Part shown: in pieces, positions 1 through 12,600 of the stretch
Layout of the letters: each line of letters opens with the position of its first letter
How positions within the stretch are numbered: the stretch's first letter is position 1
Assembly: GCA_003864495.1 (NCBI GenBank)
Contig: ML133471.1
Location: 2,518,571-2,582,570, forward strand
DNA from: Nemopilema nomurai
Taxonomy: Eukaryota; Cnidaria; Scyphozoa; Rhizostomeae; Rhizostomatidae
Length of the DNA: 64,000 bases
Reading direction: 5' to 3'
Position numbers and translations under genes: made by a program
The notes under the pieces: generated by a model
The model's input: only the letters and a program-made list of their open reading frames with translations
Database searches by the model: none
Told to the model about the DNA's origin: nothing

Positions 1-3000
1 ACAAATTCCCTTATAGACAAGAAGACAGATTGCGGACCGAGCCAAAATTCCTTGTGTTTCTTTCAAAATTGCTACTGTTGTTCACCTTTTGCCCAATCTG
101 CAAAGCTGACAACCCATTAGTTCAGACAAAGACTGTTGGCACAATGGTCCAGGTGATACTGACTTGTGCTAATGAGAAGTGCAGCCAAAAGGACAATGTA
201 TGGTATAGCCAGCCATGGATGCCAGGGTCTAGAATCGCTGCTGGGAACTTCCTCCTCAGTTTTTCGACATTAGTTTCTGGTGGATGTGCATCAAAGATTT
301 TCCAGATTTTTAAAAACATGGGCCTGTGTTGCATATCACTTAAGACTTTTTTCAAACATCAAAAGGTAATTGATATGTTAGACAACTGATACCTTATTGG
401 CATATCTACAATAAATTACTTAATACATAAAGTAACTTTTTGTTTTTTTCTTATTTGGCTATTTTTTTCTTATTTTTCTTATTCCCTGACAAAATCAAGA
501 ATTTTTGTAATATTTTTTATTAAAGTTCTTGTAAATAGTAGAATTTATCACATCACCTATTCCTGGAATCAGTGTAGAATATTTTCCAGTGTAGAAACTT
601 GATTTTTTTTAAGTGGTATGTATAATTCAGAAAATTCCTTAATATTATTGATATTGATTTTCTTCCTTAGGAGACTTTGTTTCCAGCCATCTATTTGTAC
701 TGGCAAAAATACCAGAAGGCAATACTTTCATCGTTACGTGCAACAGAGGACAAGGGACTGGTGATAGCTGGTGATGGTCGTCATGACAGTATGGGTCACT
801 CAGCTAAATATGGCACTTACACAATTTTTTGTTGTAACAATGACAAGATAATAGACTTTTCACTTGTTCAGGTAATACTTTGTTTAGGTAATACTCAAAT
901 ATATTCTGATAAAGTCACACAAATTTATTTTTTTGTAATTTTACAATGTCCATACTTTATTATTTTTACTATCCAAAAATCTAGCCTGGCAGCGTTTAAA
1001 GGTGTCTGCAACAAAACCTGGACAATTTTCTCTCTTGACTTGATTATAAGACAGACAGCTTATCAATAATGTACTATTCCCTTCTGGAGCATACATTATA
1101 TGAAAAAGTAATTTATGCCAAGTTTTCTTTTCCAGCGAAATGAAGTCGGTAGCAGTCAAGCTATGGAATATGCTGGTTTTAAAAATTCCATTGCCCATTT
1201 GAAAAGTGAAAATCTGCAGTTGTCGACATTTGTATCTGACCGACATACAACAATTGCAAAACATATGCGGGAACAGCTGCCAGATATAACCCACTACTTT
1301 GACCTATGGCATTTGAAAAAAAGTAAGTTTAAGCATATAAGAATATGGAGCTAAGTGGGTCTAACTCTTAAGCTAACAGAGACAAAAGGTTATGACTTTT
1401 ATTTCATTTTTGTAGAGATCCACAAAGAACTTACAAACTTGGCCAAACAAAATGACTGCAAATCGCTTGAGCCATGGGTACAGCCATGTGTTAACCACCT
1501 ATTTTGGAGTGCCACATCAACATTCGATGGGAATGGAAATGTCATTTGGGCCAAATTCAAATCATTTTTGAGTCACGTGATTGACAAGCATGACAATCTG
1601 GATGATCCCCTATTCAACCGATGCGAACATGCAGAAATTAATGACCGTTTCTGGTTAAAAAAAAGTGGGTTAACCTTCTTAAAGGTCATGATGATATTCT
1701 TTAATTGTAGTAAATAAATGCTTAACAGAAAATTACAAAGCTGAATCCTGAAGACTCTTAACATTCAATTCTGTAATAACAGTGCTGCAAAGATAACAGA
1801 TGTGACTGCTCAACTGACTTCAAAAAGATAACTGCTGCAATGGTTATGAAACAAAGCATTTTTTTTATATTATCTCATGTAAGCATGCTACAGATTTCCT
1901 TGTATCGGTTTCTAGAATCAACAGCCTATGAGAAATTGGAGGCATGTCTTACGAACAAGAGGCTGGTAAATGGGATAAAAAAGGCATCTCCACTTGATCA
2001 AACTAGTTGTCTCGAAGGATTCCATTCACTTGTGAATTATTTTGCACCAAAGATGGTTGCCTTTTCACACACTGGAATGATGATACGGTACTGTATATTT
2101 TCCAAATTTATCAAAAGTGGGAATCAATTTTGTATGATGTATTTCTACTTTGTATATACAGTTTCTGCTCAGATACTAAGTGAAATTTATTTGCTAACAG
2201 ACATATTCTTGCATCTATCCATTTCAACTGTAACCTGAGACGCGAGAGTAAAACAACCTCGGATGGTGAAAAACAAGTGGCTGTGTCCTGGCCTAAATTC
2301 AAAACTGGACAAGCAACTGTGCGCGATGTAAGAGTCAAACAGGATTTAGGTAATGCACTTTGTATAACTTCAGTTTCATTCATACAGTACTTCCCTTATT
2401 TCAAGAAAGAATTATGTAAATAAATATTTTGATTCTCTCAAAAATGCTATTTCGATATAAAATTGCAATTTTCTTTTATTAAGGGTATGTCAGTGAAATT
2501 TTCATCTCAATAATGAGGACAAGTTCAGAGACCTTAAAAGAGGTAGAAGACGAATTGAAGCTGGCATGCCCTGAACCAATGAACCGGATGCTGGATAGGC
2601 AGACAAGGAAAGATGCCCTTGCCAAGAAAGAGTCTCGCGATAAAGCAACATCCATCAATGTTCCAGCCACAGGTGCGTTGGCAAGAAAGAAAATCCAAAA
2701 TATAATTTATTTACCATTTGTCAAATACTTGATATGATATGAATATATGATAATTGATATGAATATATATTTAACATCCTGAAATCAAAGCACCTGTCTT
2801 TTATTTTTATTGTCTAATTTTATTTTTATTATCTAAACTTTTTCATATTTACAGATGTTTACAAAACCAGGGCAACACCCAATATTCTCTTATTATATCA
2901 ATACTGTAAATTTTCAATTTGAATTGCATAAAATATTAACTGACAATTAGCAAAAAAGTGTTAAATGATAAGCCACCTTGGAGACCACAGCTAGTATTAC

Positions 3001-3142
3001 GTTATATTTCCAAAAATTTTCTTCAGGTGAAGTAACTGACATTGATGTTATAAAGAAGAAACCACACTGTCGTAGATGCAACCAACCAATGAAAGGCCAT
3101 AAATATACAGATTGCCCAAATTTTGACAATGAAAAGGAATGA
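1..3142 (+). CDS. DDE transposase-like protein, eight 3' exons, 5' end outside window
   Basis: The coding exons I infer are 3-365 (open to the window edge), 671-871, 1136-1322, 1416-1664, 1916-2087, 2201-2349, 2484-2672 and 3027-3142. Every intron (93-354 bp) starts GT and ends AG, phases match at each junction, and the joined length of 1,626 nt gives 541 codons plus TGA with no internal stop. Counting residues from position 3, there is a zinc-ribbon-like set C30-x2-C33 and C55-x4-C60. A GDGR motif carries D156, VSDRH carries D223, a DLWH motif (D244-x2-H247) matches the D(2)H signature of hAT/Mutator/Kolobok-type transposases, and LEGFHSLVN carries E367, so the probable triad is D156-D223-E367. 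The C-terminus has a zinc knuckle, C518-x2-C521-x6-H528-x4-C533. I recognise the motif order from a large family usually annotated 'uncharacterized' in cnidarian, arthropod and fish genomes; a Kolobok-like assignment is only a guess. Family proteins bind and cut DNA in the nucleus. Whether this copy is mobile or a domesticated host gene is open; the introns and intact frame allow either. Confidence 0.82.
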
Positions 3143-3201
3143 ACCAACTACTTTGATTCACAGTAAGAAACAAGATCAGTGTTTTGTATAAATGCAGTTA
3201 T
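3143..3201. other. Intergenic gap between convergent genes
   Basis: Only 59 bp separate the two stop codons, and no AATAAA lies between them on either strand. The next plus-strand AATAAA I see is at 3793-3798, beyond the ballast exon. On the minus strand the nearest equivalents are the TTTATT runs around 2809-2835, inside the last intron of the transposase-like gene. If those signals are used, the two mRNAs overlap in antisense at their 3' ends. This is inferred from motif positions only. Confidence 0.4.
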
Positions 3202-3622
3202 TCACTCATTTACATCATCCACATACCCTGTAAATATGTCATTTTCTTTAAATTTGTTACGGATAGCATGATATGCACATGCAGGCAAAGGTACTCTTCT
3301 TTTCCCAATGGTTCCATAGACCAGGCTTGTAAACTCTCTATACGAGACACTCCTAAGAAATTTCTCCTCAGGAACAGATGCAGTATGCCTATATCTCTGT
3401 CCTTTTCTTGTCTTATATTTTGTAGATGCAAGACGCAATGACCATGTTTCAAGACATACTGGCCTGAATCCTGGATGTTGGGTCATACAAGATGGTACAC
3501 AACCAAGTTCTCTGAACACCAACTCATCATTTATTGCCTCAACACAAAGATCAATTTCCAAGCAACATCTACATTCCATTGCATTTTGCAACAATATTCT
3601 GTCACATTTCCCACATTTACAC
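3202..3622 (-). CDS. P2X7-type C-terminal zinc ballast domain protein, last exon
   Basis: The minus strand is open from 3729 to the TGA at 3204-3202, but a TTTCTTAG acceptor (AG at 3624-3623) directly before the first cysteine cluster suggests that the true last exon is 3622-3202 and that the first ~36 codons of the frame are intronic. The exon carries the hallmark order of the P2X7 receptor cytosolic ballast domain: C-x-C-x2-C, then E-C-x-C-C about ten residues on, a Cys three residues before HPGF, VCLE-x-W, a Y-R-E-F segment, LPACA, an IR pair, and FTGY at the end. In P2X7 this domain binds zinc through cysteines and a guanine nucleotide. Here no channel transmembrane segments are visible, so it is probably a stand-alone or differently fused ballast protein. 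Upstream exons were not found; they may lie in 3625-3950 or beyond the N gap. The gene faces the transposase-like gene tail-to-tail with 59 bp between stop codons. Confidence 0.75.
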
Positions 3623-3624
3623 CT

Positions 3625-3950
3625 AAGAAAAGTTAATATGTAATAAAATGATATTAAGTGTTTTACAAACTTTAGGTAAGTATGGAAACAACACTTGTAA
3701 GAAGAGGTTCTCAAATAGCACAGGGACATAATGGAAAAGAAATTCTAGCGGATGGCCAAAGAAGGAAAAATATTCATATTTTATCACGATAAAATAAAGA
3801 ACTAAGATAGTCTAACTAAAACCCCTCGATTTAACTAAAACCCCTTTTTTCATCCTGATTTTCAGTGGAATGAGCTCTGTTGCCCGAAAGAAGACAACAG
3901 CTCAGTTGTCCTATTATGTTTTATTAGGGTTTCTAACTACTTTTCCTTCA
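3625..3950. other. Unresolved stretch upstream of the ballast exon
   Basis: No clear exon can be recognised on either strand. A 14-bp direct repeat (TAACTAAAACCCCT) occurs at 3813-3826 and 3832-3845, 19 bp apart. The 5' part of the minus-strand ballast gene should lie here or beyond the adjoining N run. Confidence 0.5.
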
Positions 3951-4005
3951 NNNNNNNNNNNNNNNNNNNNNNNNNNNNNNNNNNNNNNNNNNNNNNNNNN
4001 NNNNN
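3951..4005. other. Assembly gap (55 N)
   Basis: Fifty-five N separate the gene-bearing flank from the first satellite monomer. No base-level sequence joins the two, so linkage of the genes to the satellite rests on scaffolding. Missing 5' exons of the minus-strand gene could be in or beyond this gap. Confidence 0.99.
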
Positions 4006-7000
4006 TGTTGTGAGAAATTGAAGCTTCGCAATTGAAAACTTCATGTACTCAGTATTTCCCTGTGTGATGGAATACAAATAAAGCCTGCAAAAAGTTTGAG
4101 TTACGTATCTAATATAGTTTTGGAGAAAAACTCAATCGTACAAAGGGTAAAATATCTGATATAGTCGGAAAATCAATGCAAGTTTCGACATTTAGCGGCA
4201 ATACAATCGCATTTTCAAAGAAAACTGTTAACCAATTGATGAACCTGAAGTGAATTTCAAGACCCTTCTTGCCTATAAACAGGAAAATTGATTGATTTCA
4301 TTAATTAAAATATTTTTTCTGAGAAAATTTTTCCGTTTAAACTCTGTGTTACTCTTGAAAAGTTGTGCTATTCTACTAAAGTAAAGCTGCCTCAATTTGT
4401 TGTGAGAAATTGAAGCTTTGCAATTGAAAAACCGCATGTTCTCAGCATTTCCCTTTTTGATGGAATACAATTAAAGCCTGCAAAAAGTTTGAGTTTCGTA
4501 TCTAATATAGTTTTGTAGAAAAACTCAATCGTACAAAATGTAAAGTATGTGATATAGTCGGAAAATCTCTCCAAGTTTCGACATTCAGCTTCAAAACAAT
4601 CGAATTTTCAAAGAAAACTGTTAACAATTTGATAAACCTGAAGTAAATTTTAAGACCCTTCTTGCCTAATGAACAGGAATATTGATTGATTTAATTAATT
4701 AAAATATTGTTTCTGAGAAATGTTTCCTGTTTAAACTCTGTGTTACCCTTGAAAAGTTGTGCAATTCTACTAAAGTAAAGCTGCTTCGATCTGTTCTGAG
4801 AAATTGAAGTTTTGCAATTTAAAACTTCATGTACTCAAAATTTCCCTGTGTGATGGAATACAATAAAAGCCTGCTAAAAGTTTGAGTTACGTATCTAATA
4901 TAGTTTTGGAGAAAAACTCAATCGTACAAAATGTAAAGTATCTGATAAAGTAGGAAAATCAATACAAGTTTTGACATTCAGCGTCAATACAATCGCATTT
5001 TTAAAGAAAACTGTTAACAATTTGATAAACCTGAAGTGAATTTTAAGACCCTTCTTGCCTAATGAACAGGAATATTGATTGATTTCATTAATTAAAATAT
5101 TGTTTCTGAGAAATGTTTCTGTTTAAACTCTGTGTTACCCTTGAAAAGTTGTGCAATTCTACTAAAGTAAAGCTGCTTCAATCTGTTGTGAGAAATTGAA
5201 GCATTGCAATTGGAAAACTTCATTGATTTCATCATTTTCCTGTGATGGAATACAATCAAAGCTTGCAAAAAGTTTGAGTTAGGTATCTAATATAGTTTTG
5301 GAGAAAAACTCAATCGTACAAAATGTAAAGTATCTGATATAGTCGGAAAATCTCTCCTAGTTTCGACATTCAGCTTCAAAACAATCGAATTTTCAAAGAA
5401 ATCTGTTAATAAATCGATAAACTTGAAGTAACTTTCATGGCCCTTCTTGCCTTATGAACAGGAATATTGATTGATTTCATTAATTAAAATATTTTTTCTG
5501 AGACAATTTTCCGTTTAAACTCTGTGTTACTCTTGAAAAGTTGTGCAATTCTACTAAAGTAAAGCTGCCTCGATCTGTTGTGAGAAATTGAAGCTTCGCA
5601 ATTGAAAACTTCATGTACTCAGTATTTCCCTGTGTGATGGAATACAAATAAAGCCTGCAAAAAGTTTGAGTTACGTATCTAATATAGTTTTGGAGAAAAA
5701 CTCAATCGTACAAAGGGTAAAATATCTGATATAGTCGGAAAATCAATGCAAGTTTCGACATTCAGCGGCAATACAATCGCATTTTCAAAGAAAACTGTTA
5801 ACAATTGATGAACCTGAAGTGAATTTCAAGACCCTTCTTGCCTATAAACAGGAATATTGATTGATTTCATTAATTAAAATATTTTTTCTGAGAAAATTTT
5901 TCCGTTTAAACTCTGTGTTACTCTTGAAAGTTGTGCAATTCTACTAAAGTAAAGCTGCTTCAATCTGTTGTGAGAAATTGAAGCTTTGCAAGAAAACTTC
6001 ATGTCTCAGCATTTCCCTTTGTGATGGAATACAATTAAAGCCTGCAAAAAGTTTGAGTTACGTATCTAATATAGTTTTGGAGAAAAACTCAATCGTACAA
6101 AATGTAAAGTATCTGATAAAGTCGGAAAATCAATACAAGTTTTGACATTCAGCGTCAATACAATCGCATTTTCAAAGACATCTGTTAATAATTCGATAAA
6201 CTTGAAGTAATTTTCATGGCCCTTCTTGCCTAAACAGGAATATTGATTGATTTCATTAATTAAAATATTGTTTCTGAGAAATGTTTCCTGTTTAAACTCT
6301 GTGTTACCCTTGAAAAGTTGTGCAATTCTACTAAAGTAAAGCTGCTTCGATCTGTTCTGAGAAATTGAAGCTTTGCAATTGAAAAACTTCATGTACTCAG
6401 CATTTCCCTTTGTGATGGAATACAATCAAAGCCTGCAAAAAGTTTGAGTTACGTATCTAATATAGTTTTGGAGAAAAACTCAATCGTACAAAATGTAAAG
6501 TATCTGATATAGTCGGAAAATCTCTCCAAGTTTCGACATTCAGCGGCAATACAATCGCATTTTCAAAGAAAACTGTTAACCAATTGATGAACCTGAAGTG
6601 AATTTCAAGACCCTTCTTGCCTATAAACAGGAATATTGATTGATTTCATTAATTAAAATATTTTTTCTGAGAAAATTTTCCGTTTAAATTTTGTGTTCCC
6701 TGAAAAGTTGTGTATTCTACTAAAGTAATGCCTCAATCTGTTGTGAGAAATTGAAGCATTGCAATTGAAAACTTCATGATTTCATCATTTCCTGTGTGAT
6801 GGAATACAATAAAGCCTGCAAAAAGTTTGAGTTAGGTATCTATTATAGTTTTAGAGAAAAACTCAATCGTACAAAGTGTAAAGTATCTGATATAGTCGAA
6901 AAATCAATATTAGTTTTGACATTCAGCGTAAATACAATCGCATTTTTAAAGAAAACTGTTAACAATTTGATAAACCTGAAGTGAATTTCAAGACCCTTCT

Positions 7001-9537
7001 TGCCTATTGAACAGGAATATTGATTGATTTCATTAATTAAAATATTGTTTCTGAGAAATTTTTCCGTTTAAACTCTGTGTTACTCTTGAAAAGTTGTGCA
7101 ATTCTACTAAAGTAAAGCTGCTCGATCTTTGTGAGAAATTGAAGCTTCGCAATTGAAAACTTCATGTACTCAGTATTTCCCTGTGTGATGGAATACAAAT
7201 AAAGCCTGCAAAAAGTTTGAGTTACGTATCTAATATAGTTTTGGAGAAAAACTCAATCGTACAAAGGGTAAAATATCTGATATAGTCGAAAAATCAATGC
7301 AAGTTTCGACATTCAGCGGCAATACAATCGCATTTTCAAAGAAAACTGTTAACAAATTGATGAACCTGAAGTGAATTTCAAGACCCTTCTTGCCTATAAA
7401 CAGGAATATTGATTGATTTCATTAATTAAAATATTTTTTCTGAGAAAATTTTCCGTTTAAACTCTGTGTTACTCTTGAAAAGTTGTGCTATTCTACTAAA
7501 GTAAAGCTGCCTCAATTTGTTGTGAGAAATTGAAGCTTTGCAATTGAAAACTTCATGTTCTCAGCATTTCCCTTTTTGATGGAATACAATTAAAGCCTGC
7601 AAAAAGTTTGAGTTACGTATCTAATATAGTTTTGGAGAAAAACTCAATCGTACAAAATGTAAAGTATCTGATATAGTCGGAAAATCTCTCCAAGTTTCGA
7701 CATTCAGCTTCAAAACAATCGAATTTTCAAAGAAAACTGTTAACAATTTGATAAACCTGAAGTAAATTTTAAGACCCTTCTTGCCTATGAACAGGAATAT
7801 TGATTGATTTCATTAATTAAAATATTTTTCTGAGAAATTTCCGTTTAAACTCTGTGTTACCCTTGAAAAGTTGTGCAATTCTACTAAAGTAAAGCTGCTT
7901 CGATCTGTTGTGAGAAATTGAAGTTTGCAATTGAAAACTTCATGATTTCATCATTTTCCTGTGTGATGGAATACAATAAAGCCTGCAAAAAGTTTGAGTT
8001 ACGTATCTTATAGTTTTGGAGAAAAACTCAATCGTACAAAGTGTAAAGTATCTGATATAGTCGAAAATCAATAAGTTTTCGACATTCAGCGTCAATACAA
8101 TCGCATTTTTAAAGAAAACTGTTAACAATTTGATAAACCTGAAGTGAATTTCAAGACCCTTCTTGCCTATTGAACAGGAATATTGATTGATTTCATTAAT
8201 TAAAATATTTTTTCTGAGAAAATTTCCGTTTAAACTCTGTGTTACCCTTGAAGAGTTGTGCAATTCTACTAAAGTAAAGCTGCTTCGATCTGTTGTGAGA
8301 AATTGAAGCTTTGCAATTTAAAACTTCATGTACTCAGCATTTCCCTGTGTGATGGAATACAATTAAAGCCTGCAAAAAGTTTGAATTACGTATCTAATAT
8401 TGTTTTGGAGAAAAACTCAATCGTACAAAATGTAAAGTATCTGATATAGTCGGAAAATCTCTCCAAGTTTCGACATTCAGCTTCAAAACAATCGAATTTT
8501 CAAAGAAATCTGTTAATAAATCGATAAACTTGAAGTAACTTTCATGGCCCTTCTTGCCTTATGAACAGGAATATTGATTGATTTCATTAATTAAAATATT
8601 TTTTCTGAGAAATCCGTTTAAACTCTGTGTTACTCTTGAAAAGTTGTGCAATTCTACTAAAGTAAAGCTGCCTCGATCTGTTGTGAGAAATTGAAGCTTC
8701 GCAATTGAAAACTTCATGTACTCAGTATTTCCCTGTGTGATGGAATACAAATAAAGCCTGCAAAAAGTTTGAGTTACGTATCTAATATAGTTTTGGAGAA
8801 AAACTCAATCGTACAAAGGGTAAAATATCTGATATAGTCGGAAAATCAATGCAAGTTTCGACATTCAGCGGCAATACAATCGCATTTTCAAAGAAAACTG
8901 TTAACAATTGATAAACCTGAAGTGAATTTCAAGACCCTTCTTGCCTATAAACAGGAATATTGATTGATTTCATTAATTAAAATATTTTTCTGAGAAAATT
9001 TTTCCGTTTAAACTCTGTGTTACTCTTGAAAAGTTGTGCTATTCTACTAAAGTAAAGCTGCCTCAATTTGTTGTGAGAAATTGAAGCTTTGCAATTGAAA
9101 ACCGCATGTTCTCAGCATTTCCCTTTTTGATGGAATACAATTAAAGCCTGCAAAAAGTTTGAGTTACGTATCTAATATAGTTTTGGAGAAAAACTCAATC
9201 GTACAAAATGTAAAGTATCTGATATAGTCGGAAAATCAATACAAGTTTTGACATTCAGCGTCAATACAATCGCATTTTTAAAGAAAACTGTTAACAATTT
9301 GATAAACCTGAAGTAAATTTTAAGACCCTTCTTGCCTAATGAACAGGAATATTGATTGATTTCATTAATTAAAATATTGTTTCTGAGAAATGTTTCCTGT
9401 TTAAACTCTGTGTTACCCTTGAAAAGTTGTGCAATTCTACTAAAGTAAAGCTGCTTCGATCTGTTGTGAGAAATTGAAGCTTTGCAATTGAAAAACTTCA
9501 TGTACTCAGCATTTCCCTTTGTGATGGAATACAATTA

Positions 9538-9632
9538 AAGCCTGCAAAAAGTTTGAGTTACGTATCTAATATAGTTTTGGAGAAAAACTCAATCGTACAA
9601 AGTGTAAAGTATCTGATATAGTCGGAAAATCT
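9538..9632. other. Representative conserved ~95-bp core of the satellite monomer
   Basis: This copy shows the part of the monomer that hardly changes across the array. It runs from AAGCCTGCAAAAAG through GAGTTACGTATCTAATATAG, GGAGAAAAACTCAATCG and GTATCTGATATAGTCGG to AAAATCT. It holds a 7-bp inverted repeat, TTGAGTT and AACTCAA, around a ~27-nt A/T-rich loop. It also holds two related GTATCTRATATAG blocks 47 bp apart. Only the third, diverged monomer type changes several core bases. The remaining ~295 bp of the monomer is much more variable. Confidence 0.8.
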
Positions 9633-12600
9633 CTCCAAGTTTCGACATTCAGCGTCAATACAATCGCATTTTCAAAGAAAACTGTTAACAATTTGATAAA
9701 CTTGAAGTAAATTTCAGCCCTTCTTGCCTATGAACAGGAATATTGATTGATTTCATTAATTAAAATATTTTCTGAGAAAATTTTCCGTTTAAACTCTGTG
9801 TTACCCTTGAAAAGTTGTGCAATTCTACTAAAGTAAAGCTGCTTCGATCTGTTGTGAGAAATTGAAGCTTTGCAATTGAAAACTTCATGTACTCAGCATT
9901 TCCCTGTGTGATGGAATACAATCAAAGCCTGCAAAAAGTTTGAGTTACGTATCTAATATAGTTTTGGAGAAAAACTCAATCGTACAAAGTGTAAAGTATC
10001 TGATATAGTCGGAAAATCTGCAAGTTTTGACATTCAGCGTCAATACAATCGCATTTTTAAAGAAAACTGTTAACAATTTGATAAACCTGAAGTAATTTAA
10101 GACCCTTCTTGCCTAATGAACAGGAATATTGATTGATTTCATTAATTAAAATATTTTTCTGAGAAATTTTCCTGTTTAAACTCTGTGTTACCCTTGAAAA
10201 GTTGTGCAATTCTACTAAAGTAAAGCTGCTTCGATCTGTTGTGAGAAATTGAAGCTTTGCAATTGAAAAACTTCATGTACTCAGCATTTCCCTGTGTGAT
10301 GGAATACAATAAAGCCTGCAAAAAGTTTGAGTTACGTATCTAATATAGTTTTGGAGAAAAACTCAATCGTACAAAGTGTAAAGTATCTGATATAGTCGGA
10401 AAATCTCTGCAAGTTTCGACATTCAGCGTCAATACAATCGCATTTTTAAAGAAAACTGTTAACAATTTGATAAACCTGAAGTGAATTTCAAGACCCTTCT
10501 TGCCTATGAACAGGAATATTGATTGATTTCATTAATTAAAATATTTTTTCTGAGAAAATTTTCCGTTTAAACTTGTGTTCCCTTGAAAAGTTGTCGTATT
10601 CTACTAAAGTAAAGCGCTCGATCTGGTGTTTGAATTTGAAGTATTGCAATTGGAAAACTTCATTGATTTCATCATTTTCCTGTGTGATGGAATACAATCA
10701 AAGCCTGCAAAAAGTTTGAGTTACGTATCTAATATAGTTTTGGAGAAAAACTCAATCGTACAAAGTGTAAAGTATCTGATATAGTCGGAAAATCAATAAG
10801 TTTCGACATTCAGCGTCAATACAATCGCATTTTAAAGAAAACTGTTAACAATTTGATAAACCTGAAGTAAATTTCAAGACCCTTCTTGCCTATGAACAGG
10901 AATATTGATTGATTTCATTAATTAAAATATTTTTTCTGAAAATTTTCCGTTTAAACTCTGTGTTACCTTGAAAAGTTGTGCAATTCTACTAAAGTAAAGC
11001 TGCTCGATCTGTTGTGAGAAATTGAAGCTTTGCAATTGAAAACTTCATGTACTCAGCATTTCCCTGTGTGATGGAATACAATAAAGCCTGCAAAAAGTTT
11101 GAGTTACGTATCTAATATAGTTTTGGAGAAAAACTCAATCGTACAAAGTGTAAAGTATCTGATATAGTCGGAAAATCAATGCAAGTTTCGACATTCAGCG
11201 CAATACAATCGCATTTTAAAGAAAACTGTTAACAATTTGATAAACCTGAAGTGAATTTCAAGACCCTTCTTGCCTATGAACAGGAATATTGATTGATTTC
11301 ATTAATTAAAATATTTTTTCTGAGAAAATTTTCCGTTTAAACTCTGTGTTACCTTGAAAAGTTGTGCAATTCTACTAAAGTAAAGCTGCTCGATCTGTTG
11401 TGAGAAATTGAAGCTTTGCAATTGAAAACTTCATGTACTCAGCATTTCCCTGTGTGATGGAATACAATTAAAGCCTGCAAAAAGTTTGAGTTACGTATCT
11501 AATATAGTTTTGGAGAAAAACTCAATCGTACAAATGTAAAGTATCTGATATAGTCGGAAAATCTCCAAGTTTCGACATTCAGCGTCAATACAATCGCATT
11601 TTCAAAGAAACTGTTAACAATTTGATAAACCTGAAGTAATTTCAGACCCTTCTTGCCTAATGAACAGGAATATTGATTGATTTCATTAATTAAAATATTT
11701 TTCTGAGAAAATTTTCCGTTTAAACTCTGTGTTACCCTTGAAAAGTTGTGCAATTCTACTAAAGTAAAGCTGCTTCGATCTGTTGTGAGAAATTGAAGCT
11801 TTGCAATTGAAAAACTTCATGTACTCAAAATTTCCCTGTGTGATGGAATACAATTAAAGCCTGCAAAAAGTTTGAGTTACGTATCTAATATAGTTTTGGA
11901 GAAAAACTCAATCGTACAAAGTGTAAAGTATCTGATATAGTCGGAAAATCTCTGCAAGTTTTCGACATTCAGCGTCAATACAATCGCATTTTAAAAAAAC
12001 TGTTAACAATTTGATAAACTGAAGTAATTTCAAGACCCTTCTTGCCTATGAACAGGAATATTGATTGATTTCATTAATTAAAATATTTTTCTGAGAAAAT
12101 TTTCCGTTTAAACTCTGTGTTACCCTTGAAAAGTTGTGCAATTCTACTAAAGTAAAGCTGCTCGATCTGTTGTGAGAATTGAAGCTTTGCAATTGAAAAA
12201 CTTCATGTCATCATTTCCTGTGTGATGGAATACAATAAAGCCTGCAAAAAGTTTGAGTTACGTATCTAATATAGTTTTGGAGAAAAACTCAATCGTACAA
12301 AGTGTAAAGTATCTGATATAGTCGGAAAATCAATCAAGTTTGACATTCAGCGTCAATACAATCGCATTTTTAAAGAAAACTGTTAACAATTTGATAAACC
12401 TGAAGTAAATTTCAAGACCCTTCTTGCCTAATGAACAGGAATATTGATTGATTTCATTAATTAAAATATTTTTTCTGAGAAAATTTTCCGTTTAAACTTG
12501 TGTTCCCTTGAAAAGTTGTCGTATTCTACTAAAGTAATGCGCTCGATCTGTTGTGAGAATTGAAGCTTTGCAATTGAAAAACTTCATTGATCATCATTTT

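Noticed and set aside
122..1294. Minus-strand frames at 122-355 and 941-1294
   Set aside because: They lie opposite the exons and introns of the transposase-like gene, whose own frame is supported by motifs and splice phases.
3813..3845. Terminal repeat of a transposon containing the two left-hand genes
   Set aside because: The doubled TAACTAAAACCCCT is a short direct repeat; no inverted partner can be seen because the left end is outside the window, and no target-site duplication is identifiable.
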